Shown here one piece after another: positions 37,201 through 47,779 of a stretch of DNA of 64,000 nucleotides. Where the stretch lies: contig JAFBJZ010000612.1 in assembly GCA_016785225.1 (NCBI GenBank), forward strand, positions 248,001-312,000, written 5' to 3'. Position 1 is the first letter of the stretch. Each line of letters opens with the position of its first letter. A program made the position numbers and the translations under genes. Source of the DNA: Psettodes erumei (lineage: Eukaryota > Chordata > Actinopteri > Pleuronectiformes > Psettodidae). The notes beneath the pieces were generated by a model that was not told the origin of the DNA, ran no database searches, and saw only the letters and a program-made list of their open reading frames with translations.

Positions 37201-40200
37201 CGCATTCACGTACAGGATGAACCTCCACAGCTGCCGACACCTACCTGTCTATATTTACCATTAGTCAAGAGAAGGGAGGATGTGATTTATTGCCATTTAG
37301 ATATTACATTTTATTTGAACTTAAGTAAATTTCTAGGATGTCTTGGATATTGTAATAAACCATCTGTTTATAATGCTACCTAAAAAAAGCAGCATAATAT
37401 CCTTATAATATAAAATATATCAGCACAATATCGATGTACAAACATTGTTACACAGAAGAATAGAACCCTAGCAGTGATACATGCTGGATACTGCAATGGC
37501 TTTACTGGCAATGTGAGAGCATGTTGTGTTGAAAAGCTCAGATCTATTGGTAAGAGAAGAGAAGCATGAAAAAAATCTTTAATTTTAATATTTGTTAAAA
37601 AGGTTCATATTGGGCAAGTAAGACCTTTTGCTTTCAATTGGCATTTTCCAAAACACCTAATAAAAACTGTTCTGTTATGAATGAGAATCCCAAAGTTAAG
37701 GTTTGCTTTTTTACACAGTGGTTAAACATCAGCAGTTGCAAAAGCTTGGGGAACAGTGATGGGGGATGGTGAGATGGGAGAAGGTCAGTGGAGACGTTGG
37801 TCTGGGAGGCAGGTGATGGGCTGGGACTCAGGAGCTAATGACAAAGGTCTCATGGGCAACTGAACTAAATTGAAAAAAAATGAAGTGGTAAGAGTGAAAG
37901 GTGTCATGTCATTGAGCTCAGGGTTAAAGGTCAGTGTGAGGCACCTGTCCCATGGATGAAGTGATGAGCGTTTTCTTTCCTTTCTCATATTCCCAGTGAG
38001 CAATAACCGAAAAATGATTATAAGAGAACAATAAAAAAAAAACTAGAATAAAAAAGGACTATTTATGATATATACCCACTACAATCTGAGTGGAGGGGGT
38101 ACTCTGGGCTTCTATACAAAACATTCTTCAGTGCTGTTTCAACTTGCCCAATCACACAAAAAAACATCCTAAAAGATATATCATGTCACAGATTTGTTCA
38201 AAGTTAACTGTGATGATCTAAGCATAGAAGCTATGATCTAAAGAGATGTCTTTATAGACCCTTCATCAAATATCATGAAACATTAATTCAATCAAAAAGG
38301 ATTTACTGATGTGATGCTGCATCAAAATTAGAAGAGGCTAAAATCTATTTTTCTCTCAGTTTCTCATTAATATTATTTGTAGCAGGACTAGAGTTGATGA
38401 CAATTGGCTTTGATGACTGTGTGCTGATTTTTTTGTTTTTTGCATATTATCACTTGTTTTTCCTAACGCAGCCGCTTCTTTCATTCTCTTTCTCTTTTTT
38501 TCCCTTCAGTTTGAAACGTCCAGTCACTGATGACTCTTTCTGCTCCCTCAGATTGCTTCTCTTCCAAGGCAGAGGACCGGCTGTTCAGGAAACTGTTCAG
38601 AAGATACAACCAGTTTATCAGACCAGTGGAGAATGTCTCTGACCCAGTCACTGTGGAGTTTGAGGTTTCCATCTCGCAGCTGGTCAAAGTTGTAAGCCAC
38701 ACACACACACATGCAGGACTCAGTTCAACATTATGTCAAATGTGTTTAAAGCACCTTTGCACTTTTCATACACTTATGTAACATATGTATTATATATGAA
38801 CAAAGTTGAATGTGTCCAAAAATGTTTCACTGACAGCATCCTCTCAACAAGATTCACATCTGTGTAAAAAATGTGAGACATCTTCCCACGGGTCTCTTCA
38901 TGATATTGGCTACCTCTGAAATAGTTAAGCTAATTGATAAGCTGCGGAACGAGTCAAGTGAAAGCAGGAAGTGAATACAGTCTTTATTTAGTCTTTTCAG
39001 TTTCACGGATTCTGGAAAATGGAACACAGTCTTGTTTTACACTGCTGTTTTGCTTTGGCTGTGTTAAGTTGAACAGGGTTGGGGGGGGGTGGGACTGGGT
39101 GTGTATGTGTGTGTGTGTGTGTGTGTGGGGGGGGTTTCTGCACATCTCACAGTGAAAAGGGGTTTTCAGCTCAGAATGGAAATCCTCAGATTAAGAGAAA
39201 ATTGCCTGCAGAAGCCTTTTTTAAGACTGGACTGATATGTAGTTATATTTGCTCTCACTGCAAGGTGAGATTGATCTAAAAGGTGAGTGTGTGCATGTGC
39301 ACGCATGGGCATGGGTGCTTTCAATGAATGTGTCACCACATGCATATAGTATAGGTAGAATCGCAGGGCTGCAAATCGAAACTGAATAAGGGGTATGGAG
39401 AAAGGTAGAGAGAACATGACATTTGTAACCCTCCTATCTATTATTAACTCAGTCATAGGCTACATTTTCAGTCAATCACCTCCAGTTTTGGACAATTCTA
39501 TTTCTTTAAAAACAATGTTTTATTATCCATCTAGGTGGATCTTGAAACTCTGCTCACTCACTAACAACACACTCTCGCTAACACACAGAGATCTGCTGCT
39601 TAACAAGCCCCGCCCCTTCTCTGTGTCTGCAGGATGAGGTGAATCAGATCATGGAAACAAATTTATGGCTCAGGCATGTAAGTAAACACACACACACACA
39701 CACACACTATGCAGTATATATTTTGTTGAGCTAACCCTTACAGACACAGAGGTAAGTGAAGCCTGGGAGGGGTCATGTGTGTTTGCACATATCTCTACAT
39801 GCTTAGTAGACATTAATAATGGGATGCCAACCTGTTTCTTTCAGTGTGTGTGTCTGTGAAATCACAGAAATGTCACACACAATGTGAATAGGAGGAGAGG
39901 GGATAACTGAACAAGAAAATAAGGATAGACAACCAGATAGACACTTGAAGGCAGTCAGCAGGTGATCAGTGTTAGTATTATGGTTAGTCACGCTCTGCCC
40001 CTCAGCAGATCTATAACCGTGGGCCCTGAACTCCTGACCTCACACAGCCAGTCCTCCAAATTAAATATTTTTGTCCTTGTCCCCCAAACTGGTAACTCTC
40101 TCTTTTCACAATTCCCAATATGTATTTATCTTATATTGAAAAAAATAAACATGGACGTCAAAATGTTTTAAATTGAAGACTAATTGTCGTACATGGCAAA

Positions 40201-42989
40201 ACCGCGGTTGGATGCTGATGCGATTCAGTGGTGGATTAGATCATTCTGTGATCTCTGAGCTCTCCACTGAAAAGCCTTTACAGACTGATCTCATTTGTTG
40301 TTTTTAATGGCTTAGCTGTTTATTTATAACAAGGCATCTCTAATGAGAAGCTGTGTCAACACCACAGTAACTCATAAAAGACTTTGAATAACAGCCAATG
40401 GATCTACAGTCGAAGGCATTTTAGAAAGCCCCCTCCCCCCTTGATGGAATTGTTGCATCTCTTCTGCAGTAACACTGTAAGGGATTCCTTCCATAACTAT
40501 GCAGTGTTTGTTCACTTTATACTCTTTAAAACCAAGCTCCATCACCAGGTTTTGTAAGTTTAACTGGCAAATACTGTGCAACTGCAGACCCTCTTTCTAT
40601 TTGAATTTTTTCTTTCTGTTACATGGCCATGACCTGTATCCTCTTTACTCCTCTTTTACATCTTTAACTTCTCATAACTTTAGTTTCAGCTCACATCAAA
40701 GACTTCACAAATGTATTTATTAAATACACAAACAAATTCAAATTCAATTCAAGATCAACAATTATGATTGGTTATGATGGAACAATGTAATGCTTAGACA
40801 AAGTTACATTAGCCACATTCATTGAAAATATGACAATATTTGCATTCTGTTTATTACAGCTTCTCTGTAGGTACTAAATGAAAAGTTATTATGCTCATCA
40901 AATGCATTAATCTACTGTACTAATTGATCATGATGGGATATAAATCAAAGACACACCCCTGCTAACCTCTTTAGACAAAATTAATAAAAATAAATAACAA
41001 TTACATATGCTTTTTTCCCCCATACTGAAGATATCCCTTCATTTGTGAGAGCACCTGATGTTTGATGGTTCAGCACTCTGTCAATTATTGTTATACTGCA
41101 GTAAAACAAAAATACAACCAAGTACACCAGCAAGTATTTAAAGACTGTGTGCTTTTCACACAGCTTGAATGTCACGGTCATAAAAAGTAAATTATAATCA
41201 TCTATAGCTTTTTGATTAAAAAAAGCTGTACACCTTGACCTATCAGGAATTACATCGCCAACCAATCATAGTGTAAACGGACGGTTTAGATAAATGGAAA
41301 TGCCAGTGTAGCATGAAGTGGTTAATTTAAAAGCTCCTAGGTCGTATAACTGGGTATTAATCCACCTTGCTAATGAATGAATTAATCTTGAATGACATGC
41401 AAATAGCCAAGACTAATGGATCCACGGCTCATCAAATGTTACCTGCAGGTGTTTTGACAGAACAGCAAGTCAGTGCACCCATCCTTCATCTCTTTCATTG
41501 AGCTATTTGCTCTATATGCTCCACTTCTCTCTGAGCTACTCCTTATACAGATGTGACTATTGTGAAAGTGCTTCGGAAACTGCAGCATTGTGACTGTATT
41601 CCCAGAAGGATTTTTTTTTTTGTATTTTATGTGCAAAAGCAATGATACCGCTCTGATCCTCAGTGAAATTGTGCCCCCCCCCTTTTTTTGTAACAAACAT
41701 TACATCTTTTGCTATAAAATCCTTATTTGGCTCAACTGTAAAACATCAAAAGGAAGTTCTGCCTGCAGTATAAATACATATTTCAAAATATTCCCATGAA
41801 GGACAATGTCTCCAGTGACTGATACTGTGCACAGTTGTATCATGGAAAACACAAAACAGATGGTTGACTCCCCAGTATGTTCAAAATGCTTTTCTCTTCT
41901 GCTCCACCAGATCTGGAATGACTACAAGCTGCGATGGACTCCGGCTGAGTTTGATGGGATCGAGTTCATTAGAGTTCCATCGAACAAGATTTGGAGACCT
42001 GACATTGTGCTCTACAACAAGTGAGGATGTCAACATGTTTACAGTCATTGCTATCTTTGGCTCAAACACCCTTGCTGTGATCATTATTAGACGATAGAGG
42101 AAAAACAGCATTGACTGTATGTTTATTTAATGGCCCATGACTGACAGGAATAGGCTGAAAAAAGCAACGGTGCAACAGTGTCTGAAATCACCTTAGGAAG
42201 ATGATAGGTTGGGTGGTTGTGCAAACAAAGTGTGTTTTGTATCTTGTAACCTTCCAACCGGATGTTCAGCCAGACCACAATGTTACATGAGCTGCTTTGG
42301 TCAATGTTTTTATATTAGTAATGAGTGTAAGAAGTACATGCCATGTGAAAGGCATCAGTCCTAGTGATAAACCCACAACTGTTCAACTCCCCTCAGCTCT
42401 ATGATGAAATGATAATATTTCAGATTTGTGTTTCTTTTGCTCCTTGCCCATAGGGATGGCTGATCACAAAATGCTCATGCAAATAATTTTTGTAAATACT
42501 TTTGGACAAATTATTATCAACATCAAAATATTACATTAATGTCCACATCTATGAAGATCAAATGTCTTTTGTACATCTGGGTGTTACACTGGAACAGACT
42601 ATGATAATAACATTCTATTATGCCAATGTGTCTGTTTTTCAGGGTCAGTTTTCTCTTTCTCAATTTCAGTACAATTAATTGTGCATTCATTTCCCTTTTA
42701 ACATACAATAGCAATGCATGATGTTAATCAAAGACGGTTTTCACAGTAATGTGTGATGCACTTTCATTTTCCTATCTTTTAATCCTAATTGCTCTCTCTC
42801 TCACCTCTATAACCTCACCTTTTTATCTTCTCCCCTCTTTTGTGTTCCTCACCTCCATTATCCCCTTGCCTCTCCTCTCATTGTTTTATGCCTCTGCCTT
42901 CCTCTAACCTTTGTGTCCTTTTCAACAAATATGTTTGTATCATATCTCCTCATGCCCTCTCTGTCATGGGGATACCTCTGCTTGATTTA

Positions 42990-43028
<39 letters not shown>

Positions 43029-46000
43029 TCATGCCCAGTGCTGTAGGTGACTTCCTTGTGGAGGATAAGACCAAGGCACTACTGAAGTTTGATGGTACCA
43101 TCACCTGGGTTCCTCCTGCCATCTTCAAATCCTCCTGCCCCATGGACATCACCTACTTCCCCTTTGACTATCAAAACTGCTCCATGAAGTTTGGTTCCTG
43201 GACTTATGACAAAGCCAAGATTGACCTGGTACTAATTGGGTCCAAGGTCAGTGTCAGAGTTAGCGTAACTGTGTCCAAGTGTGGTGTAACTATCAACAAT
43301 TTATGCTAGAGTAGCATTGTGGGAGATGTAGCATCCAGCATTTTTTAAGCTTGCCTCATGCTAGGTACTAAAAGTGAGGATACCTCAGCCTCAGCTGGTT
43401 TGATTTTAAGTGCTTTTGTTTAATGATAACACAATGCCAAAAAAATTGAGGTAGTTCTTTATACATCTTTTACCAGTGTGTCTTTTGACTAACTCCATAA
43501 CTGAATTTTTAAAGTAACATTTGGAATACAACATTTTTTGTTTAATCTTCTGGGTTTTTTCCCCGCTTAGTTAGGGGGACTCTAATAATTTTCATCTTCA
43601 GATTTTTTCAAGCTGTAACAAGATGTACTTACTTATTGTAAACTACAGTGTTCAGTGTCTCCTTGCAGCAACACGTTTTGGGTGCATGTGGACATAAAAT
43701 CCAGGTGAAAATTGGTTTTAAGTTGATTTGCATCTAAAAATCTGTATTCATCAGAGAATAGGACTGTAAAAACCATGAGCCTTATACTGTATGTATAGGT
43801 ATTTACTGACATGGTAGTTTTACAAAATGGTAAGAGTGACCCCTGAATGCTGATCTAGTGTCATATCATTACATGATTTGATTTCTACATCTTTATCCAT
43901 CCCCTAGGTGAACCTGAAAGACTTCTGGGAGAGTGGCGAGTGGGAAATCATCGACGCTCCAGGCTACAAGCACGACATCAAGTATAACTGTTGTGAGGAG
44001 ATCTACCCAGACATCACCTACTCCTTCTACATCCGGCGCCTGCCACTCTTCTACACCATCAACCTCATCATCCCCTGCCTCCTCATCTCTTTCCTCACAG
44101 TGCTGGTTTTCTATCTCCCGTCTGACTGTGGAGAGAAGGTCACGCTCTGTATCTCCGTCCTGCTCTCCCTCACTGTGTTCCTGCTCGTTATCACCGAGAC
44201 CATCCCCTCCACGTCGCTGGTCATCCCACTCATTGGAGAGTACCTGCTCTTCACAATGATCTTCGTCACGCTCAGCATCGTCATCACCGTGTTCGTGTTG
44301 AACGTACACTACCGCACGCCGATGACCCACACTATGCCGGGCTGGGTGCGCTCTGTGTTTCTCAAAGTGCTGCCGAGGATTATGCTGATGCGGAGACCGA
44401 TTGATGAAGACAGCAAGGCTGGGGGGTTGGACGGCAGTGGGGAGGCAGGAGGAGCTGGAGGGGGAGGAGGAGGCGGAGGAGGGAAAGGAGGGAAGAAAAG
44501 GAAAAACAGCTTGATGCAGGTAAGTGTTCCCAACCCCCAACACTCTTGTTGTCCACTTGGGCAAGGCTCTGAGTGTTATCTGTGGACTTGTTGGTCATAT
44601 TAGACAATTAGTAATCTGGAGTAGCTAGAAATCCCAAAAACACCCACATCAGTTCAGAGGGACAACTATTTCTTTATGGCAGTACATATGTACATGACTG
44701 TGGGACAAAGAACACAATGCAGAGGCAAAGTATTGTGTAGGTTAGTCGACATGCATCAAAATTTGAAGAATTAAAGAATGAGCTGAGCAACACATCTTAA
44801 TGATGTATGTGTGTGAATGTGTTTATTCCAGCGAAACACAATGGGTGAGGGTATTTGGGTTTGGGCATATGAAACTTTTTTTAATCCTTTTCATCACAGA
44901 TTATTTTCAGGTTACCTCGAGGACAACTGTTGAGCGTTGCACAAAGCTGCAAAGCAGAATATCAGAACAGCTCTAATTTGTAAAAATGAATGTATTCATA
45001 TGACTAATCTAAACATTGTTTTATTCAGAAAGGGATGAGGCAGAAGAGGTTGAGCATTATGGTTTTGACTTAATTCCCTGTTCTACAAAAGCAAAATTTA
45101 TTTCTTTATATCAGTGAGTGTAAACAGAAAACCATCATAGCTGATAATGATTTTGCTAGATCTCAGGCAGTTATAATATTGAAGAGTGGCTAGGGGAAGT
45201 GAAAGTTTCCTACAGTGATACTCAAAACCTTGGGTTGCCACTGCCAACAAACTGTGAATGTCTTCAGTCTTCCCTTTTTGTTTACTTTTCAATACTTTAG
45301 CACCTTGGGATAGCTATTAGAAGTGCAGCCAGGTGAATACACAAAAAAACTTTTCTCTACTTGTGAAGAATTTAAATACACGTCTCCCACACATACTGTA
45401 TGATTCACTAAGTTCTAAGGTCAGCACTGAGAGCTCTGAGGATGCACTTATTGAAAAGTCTTACTCCCCAAAACAGTGGAAAGAAACAACTTCTATAATA
45501 TTCCCTTGTAAAAGTTGTACTTGAGATTCCACAGATGTATCTTAGAGATTCCTCAGCTGTAACACAAACTATTGCTGGAAAAGAATATATATCACCAAAC
45601 TACTTCTACTTCTACTGTGGTCCCTAGCAGATCGGAGGAGGTTCCCTCAACTGTCTGGAGTTTGGGGACAGTAATTTCTCCTCCATTGAAGGCTGCACTG
45701 GGAAGAAATGCCCTTGTCCCTGCCAGCATGGGAAGGAGAGCCCAGACACCCCAGACACGGGGAAGATGACACGTCAGTTGAGTCCAGAGAGTGTCAATAC
45801 AGTGGTGGCCTTCTCTGTTGTTTCGCCTGAGATTAAACAGGCCATCGAAAGCGTCAAGTACATCGCTGAGAACATGAGGAGCCGCAACAAGGCCAAAGAG
45901 GTGAGTCGTTCTTATTTTCACTAACCGATCCCTTTGAATATCAGAGGATAATACAGAAGAACATTAATTAAAAGCAGTGTAGCATTTTCATCCACACCCC

Positions 46001-47779
46001 TCTCCTTTAAAACCAGCACACCCTAAAATATGTTTTACAAAAGTTTACCATTTTATATATTACATAAATTTATATCAGCAAGTCTAAACTACAACAAAGA
46101 AAGAGCAGTGGGAACAACCCCCCTTTATTAAAAAAAATCTGCATTTTTTCCCAAGCAATTGATATGCAAATGGTTTCAAGTAAGCTTTACTAGACACTCA
46201 TTCCTAGAGTTACTATTGGCTTTGACAGATTTGTAATTTTCATGCCTGGAGACTGGCAGAAGAAATGTTTCCGGCATACAGTGGGTGAATAGCACTGAGC
46301 ATGTTTTCAATTGTTTTTCTACCTCCTGACCCTAATTAGATTGAATACACTTACTGTAAATCAGATTGGTCAAAAGCATCATGTAATAGAGTAAGCAGTA
46401 TCCAGCTGCTTCTAATTCTTTCTGATGGCTCTCAGGTTCTACCCAACCAAGAACCTGCAACATCTTAAAATCTTATTTTCAGCTCCAATTAGTTAGACAT
46501 TTCAAAACAATGCAGGTCCTCTAACTTTAACAATAGTACTAATTTAACCCAAACCACTATCTGTTGGACAGTAACATCCTCACCAAAAATGAAAAAAATG
46601 TCTGCTTCTTTCGTCATTCAGTTTTGACCTGCTACACTTGCAGTTATCTGACTGATAAAAACAACGGCCACATTCGGAAAATAAACCTTAAATTGTGATG
46701 GTCCAAAATTCTACCTAAAGACAACGCAGCTTGCAACAATGCAAGCTAAGACAGAAGCCCTGGGACCCTTATGCAAAACAACGTTAGTTTTTTTTTGTCC
46801 ATTAAAACAGACTCCCTGTTAAGTCTTGAATTTACCAAGCAAAATAATAATAATAATAATAATAATAATCTCATTGTGTAGTATTTTTACTTGATACCTA
46901 ATTTGACTATTTTGAGCATGACCATTTTAGGAAATACAGTATCAAACCAAACTTAGCCTCATAGGAAATGTGATATTCCAGTGCCTTCAAATTCTGCATA
47001 AATCTGCAGTCGCCCAGAGAAAGTAAACACACAGCAAGTGTATTCGATGAATAATGTATTCATGCAAAAACACACTAAGCAGTGTTGGCCTGGGAGAGGT
47101 CTGCTGTGATTTTGGGCTCGGGAATCACAGCCTGCTAACCTGCTCTGCAAGTGAACAACAGCGGAAGTTAGAACCAAATAATTTTAGATCTGAGTGGAGA
47201 GCTCTTCTCTGTGTCAGTTATAAATACAGTGGGTGAAAACTCCCAAAAGGCGAGAGCAGCCTTTGATATGCAAAACTCGTGGCTCAATCAGCTTTGTCAA
47301 AACGCCTGTCACTTCTTTTGACGCTGTGGTTTGAATGTGATTATCATAGTAATTTCCTTCTGTGTAAATTATGTATCAGTTTTCTGCCGGCTTCAAGAAA
47401 TGTTCAACTCTTTTCTTTCTTTCTTTCTCTCTTTCTTTCTTTCCATCATTACTGTGTAATCCTCACTTCCCCACATCAACGCCCTTAACCCCCTGCCTCC
47501 TGAGAGTTTAAATCACCTGATGTTTCACTGTGCACCTCTCCTCACCTGCCCGCAAAAAATATCTCTTCAATTTCCATCTTTCACTTTTCACCAACAACAC
47601 TTTCCTCTTCTCCTCACACTTTTTTTTGTTTTTGTCCCCTCCCTCACTCACAGGTGGAGGATGACTGGAAGTACGTTGCCATGGTGATTGATAGAATCTT
47701 CCTTTGGGTGTTTGTCACCGTGTGCGTCCTGGGAACCATGGGCCTCTTCATGCAGCCGCTTTTTGGCTTCGTCTCATAA
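31169..47779 (+). CDS. chrna6: Neuronal nicotinic acetylcholine receptor alpha-6 subunit, complete
   Basis: Eight exons: 31169-31226, 38552-38691, 39633-39677, 41911-42020, 43039-43246, 43908-44519, 45631-45900, 47654-47779, with TAA at 47777-47779; product 522 aa. Residues 1-19 are a signal peptide. The ligand-binding domain has the Cys-loop C151-C165 and the vicinal pair C215-C216 (43989-43994) of agonist-binding alpha subunits. M1 is about 234-257; M2 starts at E263, with Leu273 at 9'; M3 follows and M4 is about 496-517. Assignment to alpha6 over alpha3 rests on NQFIRPVENVSDPVTV, WLRHIWNDYKLRW, SSCPMDIT, GSWTYDKA, DFWESGEWEIIDA and YSFYIRR. The cytoplasmic loop is less typical, with an alpha3-like SPEIKQAIESVKYIAENM and a nine-Gly run (371-379). 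Alpha6 pairs with beta subunits in catecholaminergic and retinal neurons of other vertebrates. The region that is one large exon in mammals is split by introns after K187 and Q391. Confidence 0.95.
31227..38551 (+). other. chrna6 intron 1
   Basis: A 7.3 kb intron, donor GTAAGT, acceptor CCCTCAG. It holds a (GGAA)n tract (about 32125-32156), a C14 run continuing into (AC)n (32443-32469), (AC)n at 34182-34204, a perfect short hairpin (35062-35104) and a block at about 36680-36840 whose wording (TTTTGGACTCTGTTCTGGTTTTTG) resembles dispersed fish repeats. Long first introns often carry enhancers in this family; none can be named here. Confidence 0.55.
35062..35104. repeat. Perfect 19-bp-stem hairpin with 5-base loop
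   Basis: ATTGTTTTCACCTTGTGA (35063-35080) and its exact reverse complement (35086-35103) flank the loop CAGCC, and one further base pair extends the stem outward. The loop is too small for a typical pre-microRNA, so a foldback or transposon-end relic is more likely. Confidence 0.7.
39633..42991 (+). other. chrna6 exons 3-4 and introns 3 and 4, with microsatellites
   Basis: The 45-bp exon 39633-39677 and 110-bp exon 41911-42020 lie here. Intron 3 starts with an (AC)n tract at about 39685-39707, directly behind the GTAAGT donor. No other exon, RNA gene or transposon protein is recognised in the introns. Confidence 0.5.
42992..43025. repeat. (CA)n microsatellite abutting the exon 5 acceptor of chrna6
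   Basis: The CA tract ends at 43025 and the acceptor AG of exon 43039-43246 is at 43037-43038. Only GCATCATGCCCAG lies between, so the usual polypyrimidine tract is replaced by alternating CA. Confidence 0.85.
45901..47653 (+). other. chrna6 last intron
   Basis: Donor GTGAGT and a long pyrimidine-rich acceptor ending CTCACAG. It contains a (TAA)n tract (about 46842-46869) and a CTTT-type pyrimidine tract (about 47409-47443). No coding exon is visible inside it. Confidence 0.6.

Noticed and set aside
43893..44564. 223-codon minus-strand open frame
   Set aside because: It is the exact antisense of chrna6 exon 6, whose + strand protein is unambiguous.
31169..47779. Identification of the alpha gene as chrna3
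   Set aside because: The cytoplasmic loop tail resembles alpha3, but the extracellular domain consistently carries alpha6 residues (NQFIRPVEN, RHIWND, PMDIT, DFWE, EIIDA).
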